This document shows positions 7,298 through 15,376 of a stretch of DNA of 19,692 bases, piece by piece (the stretch's first letter is position 1; each line of letters opens with the position of its first letter). Both the position numbers and the translations under genes were made by a program. Source of the DNA: Balneolaceae bacterium (lineage in GTDB: Bacteria > Bacteroidota > Rhodothermia > Balneolales > Balneolaceae). The DNA is taken from NCBI GenBank assembly GCA_007123985.1, contig SLGA01000013.1, positions 1 to 19,692 of the forward strand. The letters are read 5' to 3'. The notes under the pieces were generated by a model. That model was not told where the DNA came from. It was given only the letters and a program-made list of their open reading frames with translations, and made no database searches.

Positions 7298-8395
7298 ATG
7301 GATGCCAATTTCACCGTAATGACTCTCGACGCCGGTGGTACCAATTTTGTTTTTTCAGCTGTTAAGAATGCTGAAGAGATTACAACCCCCGTTACTTTGC
7401 CGGCTGAGCCTCATGATCTCGAAAAATGCCTGAAAAGCATCATCAAAGGTTTTGAGAATATTGAAACCCAATTACATGATAAACCGGATGCCATTTCTTT
7501 TGCATTTCCCGGCCCTGCAGACTACTTGAATGGAATTATCGGGGATTTAGGTAATCTCCCGGCTTTCAGGGGAGGCGTGGCACTCGGCCCGTTATTGAAG
7601 CATCGATTTGGTATCCCTGTATTTATAAACAATGATGGAGATTTATTTACTTATGGTGAATCAAAATATGGTTTACTACCAAAACTGAACAAATTTCTCA
7701 TCAGTAAAGGCAGTTCAAAGCAATTCAACAATTTAGCCGGAATTACACTTGGCACCGGGCTGGGAGGCGGTATAGCCCGCGGTAACAATCTGTTTCTGGG
7801 TGATAATGGTGCTGCAGGTGAAATTTGGCTTCTTAGAAATCCGCTAATCAACAATAGTTTTGCGGAAGAGAGTGTAAGCGCGCGGGCTGTTGTGCGGGAA
7901 TATGTTAAACATGGTGGTACGGCCTCCCAGAACATTCAGCCCATGGATATTTATAAGATTGCTCATGGGAATGCGGAAGGAAACAAGAATGCAGCATTAG
8001 AATCCTTCAAAATATTCGGGAGAGCACTTGGATCTATACTTACCGAAATTTCCACTATTATTGATGGAATCATCGTGATTGGCGGCGGACTTTCGAACGC
8101 ATGGGATCTATTCCAGGAAGAGATGTTTAAAACAATGAATGGCTCCTACACCAATGGTGATAATAAGATTTCCAGGCTAGTAATGCAGGTATGTAATCTC
8201 GAAAATGAACAATCTTTAGCTGAGTTCGCATCCGGTAAAAATGTTGAAATAGACGTACCCTTTACGAATCAGAAGGTCAGCTACGATCCGAAAAAAAGAA
8301 TTGGGGTGGGACGCTCAAGGCTGGGAACCAGCAATGCAGTTTCACTGGGAGCATATGCATTTGCTTACAACGCAATCAAAAATGAATGGCAATGA
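7298..8395 (+). CDS. ROK-family sugar kinase
   Basis: This is probably a cytoplasmic kinase of glucose or a related sugar. The 365 residues show the actin-like ATPase landmarks of ROK proteins: the phosphate-1 loop LDAGGTNFVF at 10-19, FPGPADY near 70-76, the catalytic Asp in INNDGDLFTYGE (110-121), phosphate-2 TLGTGLGGG (150-158), GAAGEIW (171-177), and the adenosine-side IIVIGGGLSNA. The zinc-binding CxCGxxGCxE segment usual in ROK glucokinases and repressors is missing; the region after GEIW reads LLRNPLINNSFAEE. There is no N-terminal helix-turn-helix, so it is an enzyme rather than a ROK repressor. Substrate cannot be fixed from sequence. Stand-alone gene in the plus direction, with the next gene converging. 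Confidence 0.85.
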   Translation: MDANFTVMTLDAGGTNFVFSAVKNAEEITTPVTLPAEPHDLEKCLKSIIKGFENIETQLHDKPDAISFAFPGPADYLNGIIGDLGNLPAFRGGVALGPLLKHRFGIPVFINNDGDLFTYGESKYGLLPKLNKFLISKGSSKQFNNLAGITLGTGLGGGIARGNNLFLGDNGAAGEIWLLRNPLINNSFAEESVSARAVVREYVKHGGTASQNIQPMDIYKIAHGNAEGNKNAALESFKIFGRALGSILTEISTIIDGIIVIGGGLSNAWDLFQEEMFKTMNGSYTNGDNKISRLVMQVCNLENEQSLAEFASGKNVEIDVPFTNQKVSYDPKKRIGVGRSRLGTSNAVSLGAYAFAYNAIKNEWQ

Positions 8396-8427
8396 TCCAT
8401 CCATAAATACAGCCAACTTTGCAATCT

Positions 8428-10911
8428 TCATTGAACTACGTTAAAAACTTCTGTGGCAGTAAAAGGAATACCTGTCTCTGTGATACCTTCTAAAACTACT
8501 CTGTACGTTGAAGGTACATCACCCGCCCAAAAACGAATGTTTTGACCCGAATCGGATAGTTCAATCTCTCCATCCCAGTGGAGTGTAATTCGGTTATCTG
8601 GCTGATCAAGATCACGCGGCACGGTTATACCGTATCTTGGGGAGTAGAATTCGGAGGGAGGCTGGTATCCCTGAACAAATGCTGTTATTAACCCTTGCTC
8701 TTCTCCTCCGGGCATTGAAACTCCGCTTCTTGTCCGAACCATCAATACACCTCCCGCGCCTCTTGCACCAAAAAATCCAAGCTCTGAAGATCTCCGAAAT
8801 ACATTAACGGTTTGAACATCACTTGTGGACAAACTCTGTAAATATTCAAAATCCATTTCTATGTCATTTACGATAATCAAAGGCGGTGGAAGAACTGTCA
8901 AATTTGTAAACCCTGTACTAATTGTAAGACCCCGAACCGGATCAGCCGAAACACCTGCCATCTGATTAATAGCCTGTAAAAGCGGAATACTCGCCATCAC
9001 CTCATCTTCATCAAAGTCGATCTGTTGGCTCGGACTTGAACCACTCCGCAAATCTCTTTCAAACTGGTCTGTGGCCTCTTCTCTGTCTGCCGTAACGGTA
9101 ATTTCATCAAGTTCGCCAAAGAGTTGTGCATCCACAAAACGCTCTATATCCAGATGAACCTGCTCTGCCCGCTCACTGATCTCCGTAATTGAATCGTCCA
9201 TTCTCTCTTCAGCTGTTAGCAGATCAGGTACCTGTTGCGTAATTATACCCTGATGCAGGGGCAGATTTTCAAACTGTGGATCAACCTCAATTCGCACCCT
9301 GCTGCTGCCTGTCGCATCATTCGCCCGGATTGTTACCAGCTCGGAGCCATTTATCTGAAGGTCGGTGAGCATAAACCTGCCGGTTTCATCGGTAGTAATC
9401 AGGTCCACATCTTCATGATCACTTCCAATTGAAAAAATTACCGTTGCATCTTCAAGGGGGCGACCTCTTACGGCACTTTTGATACTACCGGATATTGTGA
9501 AACCCTGTTCCGGCAAGGCAAAAATATTGAGTTCATCAAGATCAGCAAGTTCTTCCATATTGTATGCCCGCCAGCCCTGGGTCAGCATCAAAAGGTCGAG
9601 ATAGCGATCAGCATATTCATGATCTGAAAAATAGAACCCGGGATTTTCAACAAATTCATTCAGCTCGGATTCCAGATAGAACCGGCTATAAATTGTTGAA
9701 GCTGATTGATCATACGATATAACTCCATCATCAAAAACAGACAAACTTGCTGAAGACGGCAAAGCTGCCCCCTCCGCATTCAATACAGATAGATCAAGAT
9801 TTATCTCCGATCGGCTTAAAAAATTATCCTCTTCAGATGAAATCTCCGCATAAACCAAATCCGCCTCATTTTTATTGAATGCGAGCCGCTCTGCAACAGG
9901 GCGTCCGTCGCTGCCAAGAAGCGTAAAATGTACGATGCCGGTAGGAAACTGATTTTTCGGAATAACTGCCGTTCCTCTCCCATCTTCAAGAAGTACCAGT
10001 GAAGCATACGAAACACTCCCACGAACGTGCGCAAAAAGCAGCAACTGCGTATCCCATCGATAGCGGGTAGAATGCACATCAACCATGTACTGCATTTCTG
10101 ATTGATGAATCTGAATGGCAGTTCCTGAAGATTGAACTTCGGGAAGCGCATAAATTTCTCCGTCAACTTCAGCTACATATTCAGTATCTGTTTGTGGTAT
10201 AAATTGATCAATAAATCCCATACCAAGGTGCTCAGTTTGAAACTCCGTTCGGAAATCGGGATTGTTCTTATCCAGGATTGTTCCTGAAATATCAGTACCC
10301 AGTCCGTCGGGACCCACTGCTTTAAATGCAAGTCTTGTTGAAATCCCGTTAATCAGGTAGCCGCTTTCAGGTAAAAACTGAATATCGGGGGTGCCATCTG
10401 CAACCGGCAATTCCCGTACATCTTCGCCGGTAATCACATGGAGATCTTTTCCAAAAATATAGGAATCACCAAAATTCAACGCCCATGCTGTATAAGCTCT
10501 GATCCTAAACGTTCCCGATTCGCTTTGGGCTTGATTGAACGTGATACTGCCGTTTGCCCGGCCACTTGTTAATTCCACGGCAATGCGATCTGCCATCCTG
10601 CCATCCGGTTCAATCAGTTCAACATACAGAACCGAACTAATGCCCGAAGGCAGGTGATAACTACCGGCAGCTACGTAAGCAGAGAACCAGATGCGATCTC
10701 CAAAGACATACCACTGCCTGTCTGTGTGCAAGTGAACATACTCTCTGGGCAGCTCCTGCTGAAGATTATTGAAAAGCTCAACAAATTGAATGGAAGGTTG
10801 ATGATCCTGTGCATTTGTTTCCTTTTGAGAGGCTAAACAGACAATAAATATTGTCAATAACGATACTCTGATAAATTGAAAATTTCTCACAACGATGAAT
10901 AAGAAGTTCAA
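8428..10911 (-). CDS. Exported MG2 / carboxypeptidase-regulatory / TonB-plug domain protein without barrel
   Basis: This 827-residue envelope protein has a signal peptide ending near ETNAQ (31-35). An MG2-like (alpha-2-macroglobulin-type) domain starts at YVHLHTDRQWYVFGDRIWF (58-76), and further beta-rich domains run to about 430. A carboxypeptidase-regulatory-like fold follows at about 472-540 (ISGSIKSAVRGRPLEDATVIFS, then TDETGRFMLTDL). The TonB receptor plug-like domain is at about 635-728, ending in GFFGARGAGGVLMVRTRSG. The 22-strand barrel of true TonB receptors is absent: only about 100 residues follow the plug. Proteins of this build are common in Bacteroidota and their role is not established. 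No ATG is available. TTG at 10911 and GTG at 10890 are both possible; I kept the longer, although the GTG gives a cleaner positively charged signal-peptide start. Convergent with the ROK gene. Confidence 0.82.
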   Translation of the reverse strand: MNFLFIVVRNFQFIRVSLLTIFIVCLASQKETNAQDHQPSIQFVELFNNLQQELPREYVHLHTDRQWYVFGDRIWFSAYVAAGSYHLPSGISSVLYVELIEPDGRMADRIAVELTSGRANGSITFNQAQSESGTFRIRAYTAWALNFGDSYIFGKDLHVITGEDVRELPVADGTPDIQFLPESGYLINGISTRLAFKAVGPDGLGTDISGTILDKNNPDFRTEFQTEHLGMGFIDQFIPQTDTEYVAEVDGEIYALPEVQSSGTAIQIHQSEMQYMVDVHSTRYRWDTQLLLFAHVRGSVSYASLVLLEDGRGTAVIPKNQFPTGIVHFTLLGSDGRPVAERLAFNKNEADLVYAEISSEEDNFLSRSEINLDLSVLNAEGAALPSSASLSVFDDGVISYDQSASTIYSRFYLESELNEFVENPGFYFSDHEYADRYLDLLMLTQGWRAYNMEELADLDELNIFALPEQGFTISGSIKSAVRGRPLEDATVIFSIGSDHEDVDLITTDETGRFMLTDLQINGSELVTIRANDATGSSRVRIEVDPQFENLPLHQGIITQQVPDLLTAEERMDDSITEISERAEQVHLDIERFVDAQLFGELDEITVTADREEATDQFERDLRSGSSPSQQIDFDEDEVMASIPLLQAINQMAGVSADPVRGLTISTGFTNLTVLPPPLIIVNDIEMDFEYLQSLSTSDVQTVNVFRRSSELGFFGARGAGGVLMVRTRSGVSMPGGEEQGLITAFVQGYQPPSEFYSPRYGITVPRDLDQPDNRITLHWDGEIELSDSGQNIRFWAGDVPSTYRVVLEGITETGIPFTATEVFNVVQ

Positions 10912-10949
10912 ATTTGGAATAATGAGAAATATAATACTATATGTTTAAT

Positions 10950-10985
10950 ACAAAATCGCATATAAATGTTAATTAACGATTTTGT
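10950..10985 (-). terminator. Weak AT-rich hairpin after hutU
   Basis: Perfect 9-bp inverted repeat, ACAAAATCG at 10950-10958 and CGATTTTGT at 10977-10985, with an 18-nt AT-rich loop. It begins 5 nt after the hutU stop in the direction of transcription. It may act as a poor terminator or transcript-end stabiliser. The low GC content and the lack of a long U run make this uncertain, and an operator for the following gene is an alternative. Confidence 0.4.
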
Positions 10986-10989
10986 CAAT

Positions 10990-12657
10990 TTAGTCACTGT
11001 TTAGCATTGGCAGATCCACTCCCCGTTCTCTTGCAATCTGTTCGGCAAGTTCATAGCCGGCATCGGCATGGCGCATCACACCTGTTCCCGGATCGTTGGT
11101 TAGTACACGATCCAGCCGACGATTGGCCATTTTCGTTCCATCGGCTACACACACCATACCGGCATGGATAGAATATCCAATTCCCACCCCGCCGCCGTGG
11201 TGAAGGCTCACCCAGCTTGCCCCACTTGCCGTATTTAGCATCGCGTTGAGCAGCGGCCAGTCGGCAATGGCATCTGAACCATCTTTCATTGCCTCGGTTT
11301 CGCGGTTGGGTGATGCCACCGATCCCGTGTCAAGATGGTCGCGCCCGATTACAATCGGAGCTTTTACCTTTCCTTTTTTCACAAGCCAGTTAAATTTCAA
11401 TCCCATCTCTGCCCTTTCTCCATATTCGAGCCAGCAGATTCGCGCCGGTAATCCCTGGAAATGTATCTTTTTCTGTGCGTGATGAATCCATCGGTGAAGT
11501 GCTTCTTTTTCCGGAAATGTTTCCAAAATGGCTCTGTCAGTTACAGCGATATCTTCGGGCTCACCCGATAACGCTGCCCAGCGAAAGGGCCCTGAACCTT
11601 TACAAAATAGTGGCCGAATGTAAGCGGGTACGAATCCGGGGAAATCAAATGCCTCTTTCATCGCACGATGATCGGCGACCTGACCCCGCAGATTGTTGCC
11701 GTAATCAAACGTAACAGCCCCTCGCTTTTGCATTTCGAGCATGGTTTTTACGTGAATTACCATCGAATCGAGCACATCCTTTTCGTAGCCTTTTGGGTGA
11801 ACTTCCCTTTTTTGAGCTGCCTCTGCAAGTGAGTAACCTGCAGGAATATATCCGAGCTGCAGATCGTGAGCAGATGTCTGGTCGGTGAGTACATCCGGTA
11901 TTACGTTCCTCTCAAGAAGCTGAGGAAGAATTTCCGCCACGTTACCAAGTAAACCAACGGAGAGTGCCTCTCCTTTCTCTTTTGCATCGAGCACTTTCTC
12001 CAATGCATCATCAAGATGGGTGCACTTTACATCACAATAGCCGGTTCGAATACGCATATCAATCCGGCTCTCATCCACTTCTATCCCCAGAAATACGGCA
12101 CCGTTCATTGTAGCTGCGAGGGGTTGTGCACCACCCATACCGCCAAGCCCTGCGGTAACCACCAGTTTACCTTTCAGGCTGCCGTCAAAATGCTGGCGTG
12201 CACACTCTGCAAAGGTTTCATAGGTGCCCTGTACAATTCCCTGTGAACCGATATAGATCCATGAACCGGCGGTCATCTGTCCATACATGGTGAGGCCCAG
12301 TTTATCGAGACGCCGGAATTCATCCCACGTTGCCCAGCGCGGAACCAGGTGAGAATTTGCCAAAAGCACCCGCGGTGCCTCTTCGTGCGTTCGGAATACC
12401 CCAACCGGCTTTCCGCTCTGGATTAGAAGGGTTTCATCGTTTTCGAGGCGTTTCAGTGTATCAACAATTTTGTGGTAACTCTCCCAATTTCGGGCTGCTT
12501 TTCCGCCTCCGCCATATACAATCAGTTCCTCGGGGCGTTCGGCTACATCCGGATCGAGATTGTTCATCAGCATTCGAAGGGCAGCCTCCTGGTGCCATCC
12601 TTTACAACTCAGTTTATTTCCTTTTGGCGCACGAATAATTTCCATAGTCTTCTCCAT
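10990..12657 (-). CDS. hutU: Urocanate hydratase HutU
   Basis: Urocanase adds water to urocanate to give imidazolone-propionate, the second step of histidine degradation, using NAD+ as an electrophile. The 555-residue length is standard. Motifs include YGGGGKAARNW (48-58), the glycine-rich TAGLGGMGGAQP (168-179) of the NAD-binding part, DQTSAHD (259-265), and the active-site Cys408 in GLPARICWLEYGER, with NDPGTGVMRHADAGY near the end. An ATG at 12657 was used; a second ATG four codons later is also plausible. It is not next to other hut genes. HutH is encoded at 3638-5146 in a different unit. A Bacteroidota-like promoter candidate lies about 54 nt upstream. Confidence 0.96.
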   Translation of the reverse strand: MEKTMEIIRAPKGNKLSCKGWHQEAALRMLMNNLDPDVAERPEELIVYGGGGKAARNWESYHKIVDTLKRLENDETLLIQSGKPVGVFRTHEEAPRVLLANSHLVPRWATWDEFRRLDKLGLTMYGQMTAGSWIYIGSQGIVQGTYETFAECARQHFDGSLKGKLVVTAGLGGMGGAQPLAATMNGAVFLGIEVDESRIDMRIRTGYCDVKCTHLDDALEKVLDAKEKGEALSVGLLGNVAEILPQLLERNVIPDVLTDQTSAHDLQLGYIPAGYSLAEAAQKREVHPKGYEKDVLDSMVIHVKTMLEMQKRGAVTFDYGNNLRGQVADHRAMKEAFDFPGFVPAYIRPLFCKGSGPFRWAALSGEPEDIAVTDRAILETFPEKEALHRWIHHAQKKIHFQGLPARICWLEYGERAEMGLKFNWLVKKGKVKAPIVIGRDHLDTGSVASPNRETEAMKDGSDAIADWPLLNAMLNTASGASWVSLHHGGGVGIGYSIHAGMVCVADGTKMANRRLDRVLTNDPGTGVMRHADAGYELAEQIARERGVDLPMLNSD

Positions 12658-12710
12658 CTTTATCCTCTTTGATAATTCTTAGTAGCTGTTTCAGTACTTT
12701 TTTTCTCCGT

Positions 12711-12740
12711 GAAACGTAAATAAAATATTCCTTGAACAAA
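12711..12740 (-). promoter_or_regulatory. Candidate hutU promoter (Bacteroidota-type)
   Basis: Read on the minus strand: TTTG (12740-12737), an 18-nt spacer, then TACGTTTC (12718-12711), which matches the Bacteroidota primary-sigma pattern TTTG / TAnnTTTG at all but the last base. It would put the start site about 45-50 nt before the hutU ATG. Motif match only. Confidence 0.35.
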
Positions 12741-12751
12741 ATTGAATACAG

Positions 12752-13063
12752 ATGTTTCGTTTACTTCCATACGCAGTGCTACTTTCACTTTTTTTGATAG
12801 CTGCAGAAAGAGAACCACTTGCAGATCAAACATCACCCGCAGTCGATTCAAACTGGGTATCTTCCGTTTTGAACGGTGAAAAGCTTTCTGAACTTCTGAA
12901 GGATAACTTTTCGACAGGTTTTTCCGGTCTCATTTTCAAACCGGATTCTACTCTTACGGATAACATGCCGATCATATCTCCGCCACCTGTTGATGAGGGT
13001 ATTTTTATTCCGGGTTTTAAAAAAGAGAACAATACAATTACTCTGCCTCCTGAGACTGAGTAA
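12752..13063 (+). CDS. Small exported protein of unknown function
   Basis: This 103-residue protein is not recognised. The first 18-24 residues (MFRLLPYAVLLSLFLIAA, then EREPLA) make a good signal peptide. The mature part is short, acidic and rich in Ser, Pro and Asp, and ends with ISPPPVDEGIFIPGF and NNTITLPPETE. It starts at an ATG 94 nt from the divergent hutU start. Its last 26 nt overlap, tail to tail, the 3' end of the CRTAC1-like gene. The signal peptide and ATG favour a real gene, but the short length and overlap leave doubt. Its C-terminus resembles that of the other small exported protein at 15377-15901. Confidence 0.5.
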   Translation: MFRLLPYAVLLSLFLIAAEREPLADQTSPAVDSNWVSSVLNGEKLSELLKDNFSTGFSGLIFKPDSTLTDNMPIISPPPVDEGIFIPGFKKENNTITLPPETE

Positions 13064-15251
13064 CCTTGTGTAACCGGTTTATTTCCGGGTTTTCGATGAT
13101 CTGTTCTTCACCCGTTCCCGGCCATTTGATAATCACCCTCTCGATAGCTTCGGCCTGTCCAATCCCCACATGCGCACGTGTGTTGTTCGCACCGAAAGAC
13201 CCACCCGTTGATACGGTTCTGTGCACAGACCTTTCACCGTCGTAATCCTGAACGGCTACTTCTATTCGTGCCCCGATTGCCTGTCTGTTTGATCGTGTGC
13301 CTTCAAGTTCAATTGTAATCCAATTTCCGAAGCGGCTCTGGTTTTCAAAAAGAGCATTGTGATAAAAATCACCCTCCACGGCGCCACCCAGAACGGCATA
13401 GATATCAAGACTACCGTCGCCGTTAAAATCAGCGAACGACACACCATGGCCTTTCTGCAGGTGACCAACGCCGCTGTAGGCAGTAGTTTCGTAGAATCGT
13501 TCACCATTATGGTTTATGAACAAACGGTTCGGAACAATTGAGGCCAGGTCAGGTGCACCGTTACCGATGTAAATATCCGGAAAACCGTTGTTGTTCAGGT
13601 CGCCGAAATTTGCTCCCATTCCAAACATTACCTTATTCAGGCCTGCCTCTTCTGTAATATCCTGAAAAGTTTCATCGCCCAAGTTTTTGTACAGACGGGA
13701 AAATTCTGACTGCACCTCCAAACCAAGGCGCTCGCGGGCAACTTCATCAGCCACATGATCGATGTACCGAACATCGTAGGTAATTACCAGGATGTCATCG
13801 AGACCGTTATTGTTATAATCAAAAAACCAAACGGGAAAACTGAACTGCGGCTGCTCAACCCCGGCACTTCGGCTGATCTCCTCAAATTGCGGAAGACCGT
13901 TTTCATCCAGACCGCGATTTGCGAAAAGTTTGTTGTTGCCTCCCATTACCGACACATAGAGATCGGGCAGGCCGTTGTTATTGATGTCTCCCCACATGGC
14001 ACCTTTCACAAATTCATCCAGCTCAAATCCATTCAGGGTTTCATACCGGGTGAAGGTATCATCCCCGTTATTCATAAAAATTGCAGATGGATAGGGCTGC
14101 GAATCATCATCGCCCTGCACAAAAACCCCCTGCCACCCCGAAACCGATTCATTCCCGATGAAGATATCCAGGTAGCCATTTTGGTTGATATCAGCAAAGG
14201 CCGCAACCTGGCTTGGCATCATCTCAAACAGCCCGGATGAGAGGGTGATATCAGTAAATGTGCCGTCGCCATTATTCCGGAGCAACGAATTGGGGTGTTC
14301 ACCATGCTGTGCCAGCCATGCACCTCGCAGAATCAGAATATCAGTATAGCCACTGTTATTAATATCGGCACATTCGATGTTCAACCCGCCCATGATGCCT
14401 TCAAGACCGGCAGCAAATGATCTGTTTTGAAAATCACCATTTCCAGCTCCTTCATAAAAAACAACCTGATCGGTAAGTCCGTATGATGTTGCAAAAATAT
14501 CGAGATGGCCGTTTCCCGTAAAATCTTCCACACATGAGCTGCCTGAAATCCGGTTATCACCCACACCGCTCATCATACCCACATCACCAAACATCGGGGC
14601 ATCCAGGTAATCGGGAATCTCTTCAAAATCCTGCATTCCGGGAATCAAAAAGGTGGTTTCAACACTATCAGGATAAGTACCGTTTGCCACATGGGCTATG
14701 TTGTACATCCAGTTGTAGGTGTAATTTCCGGGATGATTTTCGAGCAGGTAACGTAAGTAGCCCATAGAAGCCTGCACGTACTCTTTATTTTGATGGATGG
14801 CCTGCTCATCAAACGGCAGAATACAGTTTGCCGGAGTGTAATTTTCGAAACAGTTGTTCACCTCGGCCATGCGCAAATAACTGATTGCTAGCGCCTCACT
14901 GGTCATGCGCCGGGAAACAGGATCAGTCATATACTGAGCCAGGTCCAACAGAATCGGTATCGATTTTTCAAGTTCTTTTGAGTTCTGAAATTCAACCGCA
15001 TAGTTATACAAAAGCTGTGGAACTTCGGGGTTTGCGGTGACCAGTGAATCGAGGTAAACAAGGCGAAACTCATTGGCATAGAAATATTTGAGTGGATTTG
15101 ACCTTGCCTCATCCACGATACTGTCGAGCATGGCAATCATCCGGTTGTGGTTCTCTTGTTCGGTAGCTTTTTGAACATCGGGAGAACAGCCCTGAAACTG
15201 AAATGAAATCAGGGTAATCATCAGAAGAAGTGGCAGATAAATTCGTTTCAT
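13038..15251 (-). CDS. CRTAC1-like lipoprotein with VCBS/FG-GAP repeats and ASPIC/UnbV domain
   Basis: This is a secreted or surface lipoprotein of 737 residues. The lipoprotein signal is MKRIYLPLLLMITLISF then FQGC, with the lipidated Cys22. A helical, TPR-like region spans about 30-190. Seven calcium-binding FG-GAP/VCBS motifs of the type DxNxNGxxDI follow at about 243, 296, 354, 422, 478, 551 and 608, forming a predicted beta-propeller. The C-terminal ASPIC/UnbV domain is at about 656-729 (AIGARIEV, STGGSFGANNTRAHVGIG, VIIKWPGTGEEQ). Such proteins are abundant in marine Bacteroidota and are thought to take part in adhesion or matrix binding, with no proven activity. I chose the ATG at 15251 because it opens directly on the lipoprotein signal; an in-frame start at 15284 would add 11 residues. 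Confidence 0.88.
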   Translation of the reverse strand: MKRIYLPLLLMITLISFQFQGCSPDVQKATEQENHNRMIAMLDSIVDEARSNPLKYFYANEFRLVYLDSLVTANPEVPQLLYNYAVEFQNSKELEKSIPILLDLAQYMTDPVSRRMTSEALAISYLRMAEVNNCFENYTPANCILPFDEQAIHQNKEYVQASMGYLRYLLENHPGNYTYNWMYNIAHVANGTYPDSVETTFLIPGMQDFEEIPDYLDAPMFGDVGMMSGVGDNRISGSSCVEDFTGNGHLDIFATSYGLTDQVVFYEGAGNGDFQNRSFAAGLEGIMGGLNIECADINNSGYTDILILRGAWLAQHGEHPNSLLRNNGDGTFTDITLSSGLFEMMPSQVAAFADINQNGYLDIFIGNESVSGWQGVFVQGDDDSQPYPSAIFMNNGDDTFTRYETLNGFELDEFVKGAMWGDINNNGLPDLYVSVMGGNNKLFANRGLDENGLPQFEEISRSAGVEQPQFSFPVWFFDYNNNGLDDILVITYDVRYIDHVADEVARERLGLEVQSEFSRLYKNLGDETFQDITEEAGLNKVMFGMGANFGDLNNNGFPDIYIGNGAPDLASIVPNRLFINHNGERFYETTAYSGVGHLQKGHGVSFADFNGDGSLDIYAVLGGAVEGDFYHNALFENQSRFGNWITIELEGTRSNRQAIGARIEVAVQDYDGERSVHRTVSTGGSFGANNTRAHVGIGQAEAIERVIIKWPGTGEEQIIENPEINRLHKVTQSQEAE

Positions 15252-15329
15252 ATTTAAAAATAGAGTTGCCTTTTCAGGAATCAAAAAAAGATGAGAAAGA
15301 TTCGCACACGAAATGTTCTGTCTGCGAGT

Positions 15330-15361
15330 TTTGTAGTTAAATATTCAATACCCTACATTTA
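15330..15361 (+). promoter_or_regulatory. Candidate promoter for the small exported protein gene (Bacteroidota-type)
   Basis: TTTG at 15330-15333, a 20-nt spacer, then TACATTTA at 15354-15361, matching TAnnTTTG except for the last base. The start site would fall about 10 nt before the ATG at 15377. Motif match only. Confidence 0.38.
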
Positions 15362-15376
15362 TTGTTTGCCCGCTTC

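Noticed and set aside
7298..8395. ROK-type transcription repressor
   Set aside because: No N-terminal DNA-binding helix-turn-helix; the ATPase motif starts at residue 10.
9816..10166. A 116-codon minus-strand frame inside the plug-domain protein gene
   Set aside because: Overlaps the real gene in another frame and has no recognisable features.
8428..10911. Complete TonB-dependent receptor
   Set aside because: Only about 100 residues follow the plug-like domain, so there is no room for the outer-membrane barrel.
13755..14240. A 161-codon plus-strand open frame inside the CRTAC1-like gene
   Set aside because: It lies fully antisense to the VCBS repeat region and its translation mirrors the repeated DxNxNG coding pattern, with no signal peptide or motif of its own.
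13038..15284. Tandem repeats in the CRTAC1-like gene as a CRISPR or DNA repeat array
   Set aside because: The repetition is at protein level (DxNxNGxxDI motifs 50-70 residues apart) with diverged DNA, as expected for VCBS repeats.
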